From positions 1,240,001 to 1,304,000 of the forward strand of contig NZ_CP107811.1 of NCBI RefSeq assembly GCF_036346105.1: a DNA stretch of 64,000 bases, given 5' to 3'. Both the position numbers and the translations under genes were made by a program. Under the pieces are notes generated by a model that was not told where the DNA came from, did not search any database, and saw nothing but the letters and a program-made list of their open reading frames with translations. Below, one piece after another: positions 1 through 7,985 of the stretch. Position 1 is the stretch's first letter. Each line of letters opens with the position of its first letter. This DNA is from Streptomyces sp. NBC_00539. Its GTDB lineage: Bacteria > Actinomycetota > Actinomycetes > Streptomycetales > Streptomycetaceae.

Positions 1-597
1 GTCGTGGACAACGGCTCCACCGACGGCTCCGCCGGGATCGCCCGCGGGCTCGGCGCCACCGTGGTGCGCGAGGAACGGCGCGGGTTCGGCGCCGCCTGCC
101 ACGCCGGGCTGCTCGCCGCCGAGGCGGAAGTCGTCTGCTTCTGCGACTGCGACGCCTCCCTGGACCCGGGGCTGCTGACCGGGTTCGTGGCGGCGGTGGC
201 GGCCGGCGAGGCCGATCTGGTGCTGGGCCGGCGCCGTCCGCAGGGCCGGGGCGCCTGGCCCGCGCACGCCCGGGCCGGGAACCTGGCGCTGGCCCGGATG
301 CTGCGCCGCCGGACCGGGCTGGAACTGCGAGACCTGGGCCCGATGCGCGCGGCGCGGCGGACCGGCCTGCTGGGGCTCGACCTGACCGACCGGCGCTCGG
401 GGTACCCGCTGGAGATGGTGGTACGGGCGGCCGACGCGGGGTGGCGGGTCCGGGAGGTGGACGTGCCGTACCTGCCGCGGTCCGGGAAGTCGAAGGTGAC
501 CGGCACCTGGCGGGGCACCTGGCACGCGGTGCGGGACATGAGCCGGGTGCTGACGGAGCCCGCCGCCGGCCGTCCGGTGGCCGGGGGTGCGCGGTGA
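1..597 (+). CDS. Glycosyltransferase family 2 (5' end outside window)
   Basis: The window opens inside a GT-A fold glycosyltransferase. The first residues, VVDNGSTDGS, are the nucleotide-sugar binding loop that normally lies about ten residues after the start, so only a short N-terminus is missing. The metal-binding motif is probably the CDCDASLD stretch. No membrane helices are seen, so a cytoplasmic or peripheral enzyme using a nucleotide-sugar donor is likely, of the dolichol-phosphate-mannose-synthase-like type. The acceptor is unknown. It overlaps the next gene by 4 bp (GTGA), so the two are translationally coupled. Confidence 0.85.
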   Translation, partial: VVDNGSTDGSAGIARGLGATVVREERRGFGAACHAGLLAAEAEVVCFCDCDASLDPGLLTGFVAAVAAGEADLVLGRRRPQGRGAWPAHARAGNLALARMLRRRTGLELRDLGPMRAARRTGLLGLDLTDRRSGYPLEMVVRAADAGWRVREVDVPYLPRSGKSKVTGTWRGTWHAVRDMSRVLTEPAAGRPVAGGAR

Positions 598-1211
598 GCA
601 CGCTGATGGTGATCGCGAAGGAGCCGCTGCCGGGCCGGGTCAAGACCCGGCTGACGCCGCCGTTCACCGCCGCCGGGGCGGCCGAGCTGGCGGAGGCCGC
701 GCTGGCGGACACCCTGGAGGCGGTGGCCCGGACCCCCGCCGAGCGACGGGTGCTGGTACTGGAGGGGCGGCCCGGTCCGTGGCTGCCGCCCGGGTTCGAG
801 GTGGTGCCGCAGGCGGCCGGGGGCCTGGACGAGCGGCTCGCGGCCGCCTTCGCGGGGTGCACGGGGCCGGCCCTGCTGATCGGGATGGACACCCCGCAGG
901 TCACGCCCCAGCTGCTGACGGTCGACTGGTCGCAGTACGACGCGTGGTTCGGGCCGGCCGTGGACGGGGGGTTCTGGGCGCTCGGTCTGGCCGTGCCCGA
1001 TCCCCGGTTGCTGCGGGGCGTGCCGATGTCCGTACCGGTGACGGGCGCCGTCCAGTACGAGCGGCTGCGAGCGGCCGGGCTGCGGATCGGGCGGCTGCCG
1101 GTGCTGCGGGACGTGGACAGCGCCGAGGACGCCCGGCTGGTGGCGGCCGACGCCCCGGCGGGTGCGTTCGCCGCCCGCCTGGCGCGGCTCGTCCCGGCGG
1201 TCCGCCGATGA
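594..1211 (+). CDS. DUF2064 / TIGR04282-type glycosyltransferase-like protein
   Basis: About 205 residues beginning VSTLMVIAKEPLPGRVKTRL, the signature N-terminus of the DUF2064 family, a CofC/MobA-like nucleotidyltransferase fold. The GTG at 594 is chosen because it overlaps the TGA of the upstream GT2 gene; a longer in-frame extension back to 441 would run deep inside that gene. An IGMDTPQV motif follows in the middle. Family members are habitually encoded beside a GT2 enzyme and a methyltransferase, as here, suggesting one pathway whose product is not known. Confidence 0.8.
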   Translation: MSTLMVIAKEPLPGRVKTRLTPPFTAAGAAELAEAALADTLEAVARTPAERRVLVLEGRPGPWLPPGFEVVPQAAGGLDERLAAAFAGCTGPALLIGMDTPQVTPQLLTVDWSQYDAWFGPAVDGGFWALGLAVPDPRLLRGVPMSVPVTGAVQYERLRAAGLRIGRLPVLRDVDSAEDARLVAADAPAGAFAARLARLVPAVRR

Positions 1212-1894
1212 GCGCGCGGGGGGTGGTCGCGGCCGCGGCCTGGACCGCGGACCCGTACACCGTCGCACTGCGCAGCGGTCGCGGGCCGCTGTTCCTGCGG
1301 CGCGGGGACGGCTGGCTGTTGCCGCTGGACGTGGAGCGCTGGTGCGAGGAGCCCGACGGGGCGGACCGGACGGTGCTCGACCGCTGCCGGGGGGCGGTCC
1401 TGGACATCGGCTGCGGTCCGGGCCGGCTGGTGTCGGCGCTGGCCGCCCGGGGGCACCGCGCGCTGGGGATCGACGTCAGCCCGGAGGCGGTGGCCCGTAC
1501 GGCCCGCTCGGGCGGCACGGCACTGCACCGGTCGGTCTTCGACCCCCTTCCCGGCGAGGGGCGTTGGGACACGGCGCTGCTGATCGACGGGAACATCGGC
1601 ATCGGCGGCGACCCGGCGGCGCTGCTGCGGCGGATGGCCGAGGTACTGGCCGGGGCGGGGACGCTGGTCGTCGAGTGCGCGGAGGTGGAGGTGGACGAGC
1701 GCTGCGAGGTCCGCGTCGCGGACGGCCGGGGCGGCCTCGGCTCCCCGTTCTCCTGGGCCCGCGTCGGCACGGCGGCGCTGGCCGCCCACGCGCGGGCCTC
1801 CGGCTGGACCCCGGCCCACCACTGGGCGGCCCGGGACCGGGTGTTCGTGGAACTGACCCGTACCCGCCCGCCGCGTCGGCCGGTCCGCTTCTGA
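1208..1894 (+). CDS. Class I SAM-dependent methyltransferase
   Basis: About 228 residues. Motif I is clear (VLDIGCGPGRLVSALAARG), followed by the acidic motif II end GIDVSPEAV, both binding S-adenosylmethionine in the Rossmann fold. The ATG at 1208 overlaps the previous stop (ATGA), making this the third gene of a coupled operon with the GT2 and DUF2064 genes. Substrate unknown; the setting suggests a sugar or lipid-linked intermediate. The 3' neighbour is on the opposite strand. Confidence 0.85.
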   Translation: MSARGVVAAAAWTADPYTVALRSGRGPLFLRRGDGWLLPLDVERWCEEPDGADRTVLDRCRGAVLDIGCGPGRLVSALAARGHRALGIDVSPEAVARTARSGGTALHRSVFDPLPGEGRWDTALLIDGNIGIGGDPAALLRRMAEVLAGAGTLVVECAEVEVDERCEVRVADGRGGLGSPFSWARVGTAALAAHARASGWTPAHHWAARDRVFVELTRTRPPRRPVRF

Positions 1895-1915
1895 CCCGCT
1901 CGCTCCGGTGCCCGG

Positions 1916-2437
1916 TCAGGCCGTTGCGGTGCCCGGTGACGGCCGCGGCAGCCGGTGGGCGTAGCGGATGGCCGGGCGGCCGTCGACGCGGGTGTCTCCG
2001 GTGGCGGTGAAGCCGTTGCGGGTGAGGACGGTCATGGAGGCCGGGTTGTCGAGGGTGGTGAGCGCGGTGAGTGTGCGGAGCCCGTACGGGCCGGCGGCCA
2101 GTCGTCGGACCGCGCCGACCGCCGCCGTCGCCAGTCCGCGGCCGGCCGCGGCCTCGCCGATCCGGTAGCCGAGTTCGGCGCTCCCGTCCAGGACGTCCAC
2201 GAGGTTGATCCGTCCGACCAGCTCCCCCTCGGCGTCGATCACGACGTGGAAGTGGCAGGCCCCCGCCTCCTGTTCGGCGAGCAGGGCACGGTGGCGGTCG
2301 GCGAAACCGGCGAAGTACGCGTCTCCCCGGTCCGGCACGGTGCGGGCGAAGTAGGCCCTGTTGGCCCGCTCGAAGGCGAACAGGGCGTCCGCGTGGTCGG
2401 CCCTCAGCCGCTCCAGTACCACCATGGCCCGGAGCAT
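1916..2437 (-). CDS. GNAT family N-acetyltransferase (RimJ/RimL type)
   Basis: 173 residues with a typical GNAT order: N-terminal VVLERLRADHADALFAFERAN, central strand ELVGRINLVDV, then the acetyl-CoA binding region RIGEAAAGRGLATAAVGAV and ending GFTATGDTRVDGRPAIRYAHRL. RimJ/RimL-like proteins acetylate N-termini or small amines. An alternative start is the ATG at 2425. No Shine-Dalgarno is visible before either start, so translation may be leaderless. It converges on the methyltransferase gene. Confidence 0.8.
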   Translation of the reverse strand: MLRAMVVLERLRADHADALFAFERANRAYFARTVPDRGDAYFAGFADRHRALLAEQEAGACHFHVVIDAEGELVGRINLVDVLDGSAELGYRIGEAAAGRGLATAAVGAVRRLAAGPYGLRTLTALTTLDNPASMTVLTRNGFTATGDTRVDGRPAIRYAHRLPRPSPGTATA

Positions 2438-2456
2438 ACGTGCGTACGTGCGTACG
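2434..2456. repeat. Alternating purine-pyrimidine tract (Z-DNA-prone)
   Basis: 23 nt of strict purine/pyrimidine alternation covering the GNAT start codon, built from 2.5 copies of the octamer ACGTGCGT. A second tract sharing the core CGCACGTACGCAC lies at 16681-16703. Confidence 0.6.
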
Positions 2457-2467
2457 GCCGGAGCCCG

Positions 2468-2875
2468 TCACGCCTCGCGGCGGTCTCGGAGGCGCGAGCG
2501 CACCGCCGAGACCGCCGCGAGGATCCCGGCCGCCACGGCCACCGCCCCCAGGACCAGCAGCAGGTTCCTCCCGTACGGGAGCGGCAGCGCCGACGGGTTG
2601 GGCGCGCCGCCCGGCCGCACCAGCAGCGGCAGGGTGACCAGCAGCACCGCCCCTGCGGTCACCAGCGCCCCGCGCAGCAGCCCGCGCGCGGGCAGCGCCG
2701 CCGTCAGCAGGCCGGCGCCCAGCACCAGCGGGGCGATGACCGCGTCGTGCAGGACGAGCGCCCCGCCCAGCCAGACGAGTACGTCCAGCGGGTCGGGCAG
2801 TACGGCCACCAGCCGGGCCCCGACGGCGATCAGCAGCAGCCCGAGGAAACCCAGGGTGCGGCGGTAGGTCTTCAC
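2468..2875 (-). CDS. Small integral membrane protein coupled to the molybdopterin oxidoreductase
   Basis: 135 residues, mostly hydrophobic, with about four predicted transmembrane segments. The GTG start at 2875 overlaps the TGA of the upstream oxidoreductase gene (GTGA), so it is translationally coupled to it. Not recognised as a named family. The position suggests a membrane partner of the molybdoenzyme, which is inference. The much longer open frame reaching to 4873 runs antisense through two real genes and was rejected as its start. Confidence 0.6.
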   Translation of the reverse strand: MKTYRRTLGFLGLLLIAVGARLVAVLPDPLDVLVWLGGALVLHDAVIAPLVLGAGLLTAALPARGLLRGALVTAGAVLLVTLPLLVRPGGAPNPSALPLPYGRNLLLVLGAVAVAAGILAAVSAVRSRLRDRREA

Positions 2876-4035
2876 AGCACCTCCAGGCGGGTGACCCACT
2901 TGGTCTGGAGCACTCCCGGCCGGTTGGGGGCGATGATCCGCGCCGGGTAGCCGTGGTCCGGGGAGAGCACCTGTCCGCCGAGTTCCAGCGCGAGCAGGGT
3001 CAGCGGGTCCTCGGCGTAGTCGCGGCCCATCTCCATCACCCGGTAGGCGCCGGACGTCTCCAGCGAGGTGACGCGCAGCCCGGCGCCGGGTGGGGCGCCG
3101 GCCCTGGCGAGCAGGTCCCTGATCCGCACCCCGCTCCACAGGGCGTCCACGCTCCAGCCCTCCACACAGGCGAGGGGCAGCCGGGCGGACGCCCGGGGCA
3201 GTGTCCGTAGCTGATCGAGCGTCAGGCGGAACGGATCCGGGCCGATCACCTCCAGCCGCCAGTCCTCCAGTGCCCCGGCGGTGATCCCGGCGGCCGCGGC
3301 CGTCCTGTTCACCGGCAGTCCCATCGGCCCGGCGCCGGGGTGCCTGGGCGCGAGCAGGTCCAGCCGTGCGAGCGGGGTGAAGGCCTGCCCGGCGGTGGTG
3401 AGCGTGACGACACCGACGGCGGCGCCGACGCCGAGGAGCAGCGCGCGCCGGTCCGGGCCGTCCTGCGCCGGGAGGGCGAGCGTCCCGGGTGAGCGGCGGC
3501 CCCAATGCGCCGTGATGTCGGGGGCCTTGACGGCGATGTGGAGCAGGATCGAGCCGGCCGCGACCCAGGCCAGCGCGAAGTGCGTCTGGATGAACCCGAA
3601 GGGCCACGGGTACCACTCGACGATGTTGAGCAGTCCGCTGAACACCTCCAGGACCGCCGACGCCACCAGCACGGCGACCGACAGCCGCTCCAGCGCGTGC
3701 CGCACCCCGCGCACCGGCGGCCAGACGAACAGGGCCGGGTACACCGTCCACAGCTTGGCCGGCAGCAACACGAGCGCCGCGAGCCCGGTCGCGACGTGCA
3801 GGCCCTGGCTGAGCCGGTAGCCCCAGACCGGCCGGGCGGGCAGCGCGTCCGCCGCCCAGGACGGCGGGTGCTGGAGGTAGTGGCTGATCAGTCCGGTGAC
3901 GAAACAGACGGCGAAGGCCGCGCCGAGCCACCGCCCGACGGCGGTGGCGGTACGGGCGTCGTGCAGCCGGCCGGAGAAGGAGGGCAGCCGGCCGGGCCGG
4001 GGCCGCGGGCGGCTGCGCGGGGCAGGGGAAGTCAT
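2872..4035 (-). CDS. Membrane-bound molybdopterin-dependent oxidoreductase (sulfite-oxidase fold)
   Basis: About 387 residues. The N-terminal half has about five hydrophobic helices with several histidines (for example SQGLHVATGLAAL and IQTHFALAW), resembling a cytochrome b561-type haem domain. The C-terminal half is a sulfite-oxidase-like molybdopterin domain: PLACVEGWSVDALW near residue 290 carries the cysteine expected to ligate molybdenum, and the end DHGYPARIIAPNRPG is typical. Likely a membrane electron-transfer enzyme with an external catalytic domain; substrate unknown. The ATG at 4035 is preferred over 4047. Confidence 0.8.
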   Translation of the reverse strand: MTSPAPRSRPRPRPGRLPSFSGRLHDARTATAVGRWLGAAFAVCFVTGLISHYLQHPPSWAADALPARPVWGYRLSQGLHVATGLAALVLLPAKLWTVYPALFVWPPVRGVRHALERLSVAVLVASAVLEVFSGLLNIVEWYPWPFGFIQTHFALAWVAAGSILLHIAVKAPDITAHWGRRSPGTLALPAQDGPDRRALLLGVGAAVGVVTLTTAGQAFTPLARLDLLAPRHPGAGPMGLPVNRTAAAAGITAGALEDWRLEVIGPDPFRLTLDQLRTLPRASARLPLACVEGWSVDALWSGVRIRDLLARAGAPPGAGLRVTSLETSGAYRVMEMGRDYAEDPLTLLALELGGQVLSPDHGYPARIIAPNRPGVLQTKWVTRLEVL

Positions 4036-4147
4036 GCCCTCCATCACACCGCCGCGGGGACCCGCGCGGGCCGATGGACACCTTACGGAACGCGGACGTC
4101 GGGCAGGTCACGTGCCGGGCGCGGGCCCCCGCTGGGAGGCTGGCGCA

Positions 4148-5587
4148 ATGAACGAGCCCCCTGACCGCCCCCGTGACCGCGCCCATGGCGGCGCCCGCCA
4201 CGGCACTTGGACCGCCGTCACCGCGCTGCTGCTCGCCGCCCTGACCGCCGTCCTCGTGCCCGCCGTCCGCGACGCGGGCCACTACGCCGACCCGGCGGGA
4301 CTCCTGTGGTGGTACGCCGCCGCCTGGGCGCTGTTCGCCGCGGCCGTGTGGTCGCTGCGCCGCGTCCCGCAGCGGCGTGTCGTCCCGCTGGTGCTGGCGG
4401 GTGCGCTGGCCGTGGCGGCAGTGGGGCTGGCCGGGCCTCCGCTGACCAGTACCGATTCCTTCCGGTACGCCTGGGACGGCCGGGTCCAGGCCGCCGGGAT
4501 CTCCCCGTACGACCACGCCCCCGCGGATCCGGCCCTGCGGGGGCTGCGCGACGGCTGGCTCTTCCCGCACGGCCGGGCGGCCTGCGCCGGGCCGGACCGG
4601 GCCGCCGTCGAGCCGGGGGTGTGCACCCGCATCAACCGGCCGGCCGTGCACACCATCTACCCGCCCGTCGCGGAGGGGTATTTCGCCCTCGTGCACGTCC
4701 TGTCGCCGCCCGGGGTGCGCCACAAGGCGCTCCAGGCCGGTGGCGCGCTGACGGCGCTCGGCGTCACGGGGGTCCTGCTGCTGGTCCGGCGGCGCGCGGG
4801 CGCGGATCCCCGTGCGGCGGCGTACTGGGCGTGGTGCCCGGCGGTCGCGGTGGAGGCGGTGAACGACGCGCACGTGGACGCTCTGGCGGTGCTGCTGTCG
4901 GTGGCCGCGCTGGGGGTGGTGGTGCGCCGCCGGGCGGCGGGCGGGGTGCTGTTCGGGCTGGCGGTCGCCGCGAAGCTGCTGCCCGCCGTACTGCTGCCGG
5001 GAGCGCTGGCGGGCGTACGGCGGTGGCGGGACGCGGCCGCCCTGCTGCTCCCGGCGGCCGCGGCGGTGGGGGTGGCCTACCTGCCGTACGTCCTCGTGTC
5101 CCGCTCGTCCGTCTTCGGGTACCTCGGCGGCTATGCCGAGGAGGAGGGGTACCAGGACCCGGGCGCGGGCGGCCGGTACTCGCTGCTGCGGCTGGTGCTC
5201 CCGGTGTCCTGGGCGGTGCCGGCCGTGGTGGTGGGGATGGTGGCGGTGGTGGCGTACGTCTGGTGGCGCGGTGATCCGCTGCGGCCGTGGAGCGGGGCGC
5301 TGACGGTGACCGGTACCGCGTTCCTGCTGACGACCCCGGGGTACTCCTGGTACGCGCTGCTGCTGGTCGCGCTGGTGGCGCTGGACGGTCGCGCGGAGTG
5401 GCTGGGGGTCGCGGTGGCGGGCGCCGTGGCGTACGTCGCCCCGCGCCTGCTGGGCGGTGCGACGGTGCAGGTGGTCTACGGGCTGGCGGCCGCGGTGGTG
5501 CTGGCGGGGTGGGCGGCCCGGGCCGGGAGGGGCGTCCGGTCCGGGTCGCCGCGCACGGCTCAGCCGATGTGGAAGGAGTCCCCGTAG
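4148..5587 (+). CDS. Polytopic GT-C fold mannosyltransferase-like protein
   Basis: About 479 residues with roughly ten or more transmembrane helices. After the second helix comes a conserved loop, DSFRYAWDGRVQAAGISPYDHAP, in which the acidic residues and the NPY-like GISPYDHA are characteristic of GT-C/GT87-type transferases using polyprenyl-phosphate sugars. The ATG at 4148 follows a GGGAGG-like site. Together with the GT2 gene at the window start it suggests polyprenol-linked mannose transfer. Its 3' end overlaps the convergent chitosanase gene by 28 bp. Confidence 0.7.
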   Translation: MNEPPDRPRDRAHGGARHGTWTAVTALLLAALTAVLVPAVRDAGHYADPAGLLWWYAAAWALFAAAVWSLRRVPQRRVVPLVLAGALAVAAVGLAGPPLTSTDSFRYAWDGRVQAAGISPYDHAPADPALRGLRDGWLFPHGRAACAGPDRAAVEPGVCTRINRPAVHTIYPPVAEGYFALVHVLSPPGVRHKALQAGGALTALGVTGVLLLVRRRAGADPRAAAYWAWCPAVAVEAVNDAHVDALAVLLSVAALGVVVRRRAAGGVLFGLAVAAKLLPAVLLPGALAGVRRWRDAAALLLPAAAAVGVAYLPYVLVSRSSVFGYLGGYAEEEGYQDPGAGGRYSLLRLVLPVSWAVPAVVVGMVAVVAYVWWRGDPLRPWSGALTVTGTAFLLTTPGYSWYALLLVALVALDGRAEWLGVAVAGAVAYVAPRLLGGATVQVVYGLAAAVVLAGWAARAGRGVRSGSPRTAQPMWKESP

Positions 5588-6405
5588 ACCTTCCAGTCGA
5601 GCGGGGTGTCGAGGCTGAGGTTGCCCTTCTTGAGGAAGACCCGCTGGGCGGTGTCGACGCGACTGGTGTCGCTGTGCGCCTCCTCCTGCTTCATCGCCCA
5701 GACCCGGGCGTCGAGGAAGGCGTTCAGCCAGGTGGTCTCGTTGCCGCCCTGGGCCGGGGGCTTGGCCTTGCCCAGGGCGCGCCCCCGGATGTTGCGGAAG
5801 CTGGTGGAGTCGGTGCCGTCGCCGTGCATGACGATGGCGTCGTAGTACATGAACTGGCCGAGCGTGCCGACCCCGTCGGACTTGCCCTGCTTGACGGCGG
5901 GGTCGAAGTACACGCGGTCGCGCTCGTGGTCCTGGGCCTTCTTGAACTCGCCGTCCTGGGCGGCCTTCGCCCAGTCCTTGGTGAAGTTCGGGTCCAGGCC
6001 CTTGTGCGAGTCGGTGCCGTCCACCTTGCGCAGGGCCGGGAGGTACTTGGCGAGGACGTTGCCGGGCTTGACCTGCGTGTAGTACTCGACGAGGTCGAGC
6101 ATGTCGCCGGTGCCCGAGCAGAAGCCGATGATGCCGGCCGTGTAGCCGCGTCCGTCGCCTATGTCCTCTATGTACTTGTACTGCGCCTTCCAGTCCAGCG
6201 AGGAGTTCTCGGCGCTGGAGACGATCTGCATGGCGATGTCCTTCTTCGCCGGGTCGTCGAGTCCCGTCGCCTTGGCGGCGGTTGCCGCGGCCGCCGGTGC
6301 GGTGGGGGCCGCGGTGGCGTGCGCGGCGACGGGGACGGCGATCAGGGCGGCGCCCAGGAGGGCTCCGACGGCGACGGTCCTGCTCTTGCGGTGGGGGGTG
6401 AACAC
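5560..6405 (-). CDS. csn: Secreted chitosanase, glycoside hydrolase family 46
   Basis: 281 residues. A signal peptide is clear (basic MFTPHRKSRT, hydrophobic core, then VAAHATA). The mature enzyme shows the GH46 catalytic signature: Glu in IVSSAENSS and Asp in YIEDIGDGRGYTAG, about 18 residues apart as in studied Streptomyces chitosanases. It hydrolyses beta-1,4-linked glucosamine polymers outside the cell. A perfect 7+1+7 palindrome lies upstream at 6443-6457 and is the likely operator. Confidence 0.93.
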   Translation of the reverse strand: MFTPHRKSRTVAVGALLGAALIAVPVAAHATAAPTAPAAAATAAKATGLDDPAKKDIAMQIVSSAENSSLDWKAQYKYIEDIGDGRGYTAGIIGFCSGTGDMLDLVEYYTQVKPGNVLAKYLPALRKVDGTDSHKGLDPNFTKDWAKAAQDGEFKKAQDHERDRVYFDPAVKQGKSDGVGTLGQFMYYDAIVMHGDGTDSTSFRNIRGRALGKAKPPAQGGNETTWLNAFLDARVWAMKQEEAHSDTSRVDTAQRVFLKKGNLSLDTPLDWKVYGDSFHIG

Positions 6406-6442
6406 AAGGCCTCCATGCGGGGGTTGAGGCTTCCGATTCCGT

Positions 6443-6457
6443 TAGGAAACTTTCCTA
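6443..6457. promoter_or_regulatory. Palindromic operator of the chitosanase gene
   Basis: Perfect inverted repeat TAGGAAA-C-TTTCCTA about 40 bp upstream of the chitosanase ATG. Streptomycete chitosanase genes are known to be repressed by the ROK-family regulator CsnR through an upstream palindrome, so this is the best candidate site. No ROK gene is in the window. Confidence 0.7.
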
Positions 6458-6460
6458 CCA

Positions 6461-6491
6461 GACAACGGGGGCGCCGGAAACCCCCGTTGTC
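6461..6491. promoter_or_regulatory. 11-bp hairpin beside the chitosanase operator
   Basis: GACAACGGGGG and CCCCCGTTGTC are perfect inverted arms separated by 9 nt. It sits only 3 bp from the operator palindrome, between the divergent chitosanase and sigma factor genes. It could be a second protein site or a transcription insulator. Confidence 0.5.
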
Positions 6492-6630
6492 ATTTCCGGA
6501 GCAATCCAATCCGCAGGCGCCTTCGGTTCCGAATGCTTGGCGACGACCCGGGCACCGCGCCCCCTCCGGAAGGACGACCCGCCATGACCCGTACGCGAAA
6601 CGGCCTCCCCGGCCACCCAAGGAGGTCCGC

Positions 6631-7221
6631 GTGCGGCAGCAACCGGTGACCTTCGGCGCACCCACGGAACGCTCCGGCCCGGACCTCCCCGCCCTGATGG
6701 GGCGGATCGCCCGCGGCGACCAGGACGCCTTCGCCGAGCTGTACGAAGTGATCGCGGGACCCGTCCACGGGATCGTCGTCAGAGTCCTGCGCGACCGCGC
6801 GCAGTCCGAGGAGGTCACCCAGGAGGTGCTGATCGAGGTCTGGCGCCAGGCGCCGCGCTACCGCCCCGACAAGGGCAGCGTGATGACCTGGGTGATGACC
6901 ATCGCCCACCGCCGGGCGGTGGACCGGGTCCGCTCGGCGCAGGCCGCGACGGCCCGCGAGCAGGACAACGCCGCGCGGGAGCACACGCGCGCCTACGACG
7001 AGGTGAGCGAGCGGGTGGAGATCCGGCTGGAGAGCGAACAGGTGCGCCGCTGCGTGCGCGGGCTCACCGAACTGCAGCGGCAGGCCGTCCATCTGGCCTA
7101 CTACGGCGGGCTCACCTACCGCGAGGTCGCCGAGTCCCTGAGCACCCCGCTCCCCACGGTCAAGACCCGACTGCGCGACGGGCTCATCCGGTTGCGCGAC
7201 TGCATGGGGGTCACCGTATGA
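6631..7221 (+). CDS. ECF RNA polymerase sigma factor (SigK-like)
   Basis: 196 residues. Region 2 is clear (FAELYEVIAGPVHGIVVRVL, then SEEVTQEVLIEVW and the -10 recognition helix MTWVMTIAHRRAVDRVR), and region 4 carries the HTH GLTYREVAESLSTPLPTVKTRL. The GTG at 6631 is preceded by AAGGAGG at 6619-6625, which fixes the start; the frame is open far upstream. The next gene overlaps by ATGA and encodes its probable membrane anti-sigma factor. Confidence 0.9.
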   Translation: MRQQPVTFGAPTERSGPDLPALMGRIARGDQDAFAELYEVIAGPVHGIVVRVLRDRAQSEEVTQEVLIEVWRQAPRYRPDKGSVMTWVMTIAHRRAVDRVRSAQAATAREQDNAAREHTRAYDEVSERVEIRLESEQVRRCVRGLTELQRQAVHLAYYGGLTYREVAESLSTPLPTVKTRLRDGLIRLRDCMGVTV

Positions 7222-7949
7222 GCGGCGGCGCCGACCAGTTGCACGCGCTGTCCGGCGCCTACGCCCTGGACGCGCTGGAACCCGCGGAACGGGAGGCGTT
7301 CGCGCGCCACCTGCCCTCCTGTCCGCTGTGCGCGCAGGAGGTACGGGAGTTCAGCGCCACGGCGGCCCGGCTGGGCTCGGCGGTCGCCCTGGCGCCGCCG
7401 CCCGCGCTGCGCGCCGAGGTGCTGGCCCGCATCGACACGGTGCGCCAGCAGCCCCCGGTCCGGCGGGGCATCGTGGCCCTGCGCAGACGCGCGCTCCCGC
7501 TGGCCCTCGCGGCGTGCCTGGCCGGGGCGCTGGCGCTGGGCGGCACGGCGCTGTGGCAGCGGGAGCAGGCCCGGGAGGCGGCCCGCGCGGTGCACGACCT
7601 GCGGGAGCTGACCGGGGTGCTGACGGCCCCCGACGCCCGTACGGTGACCGGCCGGTCGGTGTCCGGCGCGAGGGCGGCCGTGGTCGTCAGCGCGGCCCGG
7701 GACCGGGCGGCGTTCCTGGGCTCCGGACTGCCGGCCGCGCCGGCGGGCAAGACGTACCAGCTGTGGTTCGCGGACGGCGGGGTGATGCGTCCGGCCGGTC
7801 TCGTCGCGGGCGACGGCGGCACCCTCATGAGCGGCCCGGTGGGCCGTGCCACGGCGGTCGGCCTCACTCTGGAGCCGGCGGGCGGATCGGCGCGGCCGAC
7901 GTCACAGCCGCTGGTGCTGCTGGGCCTGGCCGCCGGCCCGGGCCGGTGA
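7218..7949 (+). CDS. RskA-type transmembrane anti-sigma factor
   Basis: 243 residues. The N-terminal zinc-associated anti-sigma motif is present (histidine in EAFARHLPSCPLCAQEV with a CxxC pair). One transmembrane helix lies near residues 93-113 (LPLALAACLAGALALGGTAL), followed by an extracytoplasmic RskA domain ending in PAGKTYQLWFADG and LTLEPAGGSARPTSQPLVLLGLA. It probably holds the preceding ECF sigma factor until released by proteolysis. Translationally coupled to it. Confidence 0.9.
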   Translation: MSGGADQLHALSGAYALDALEPAEREAFARHLPSCPLCAQEVREFSATAARLGSAVALAPPPALRAEVLARIDTVRQQPPVRRGIVALRRRALPLALAACLAGALALGGTALWQREQAREAARAVHDLRELTGVLTAPDARTVTGRSVSGARAAVVVSAARDRAAFLGSGLPAAPAGKTYQLWFADGGVMRPAGLVAGDGGTLMSGPVGRATAVGLTLEPAGGSARPTSQPLVLLGLAAGPGR

Positions 7950-7952
7950 CCG

Positions 7953-7982
7953 GCGCCCCGGCCGCCCCGGCCGCCGGGGCGC
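7953..7982. terminator. Bidirectional terminator between anti-sigma and corA genes
   Basis: GCGCCCCGG and CCGGGGCGC form a 9-bp stem with a 12-nt GC-rich loop in the 36-bp gap between the convergent genes. Confidence 0.55.
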
Positions 7983-7985
7983 GGC

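Noticed and set aside
2468-4873. 801-codon open frame on the minus strand
   Set aside because: It runs antisense through the molybdopterin oxidoreductase and mannosyltransferase genes with low-complexity Arg/Pro-rich translation. Only its last 136 codons, from GTG 2875, look real.
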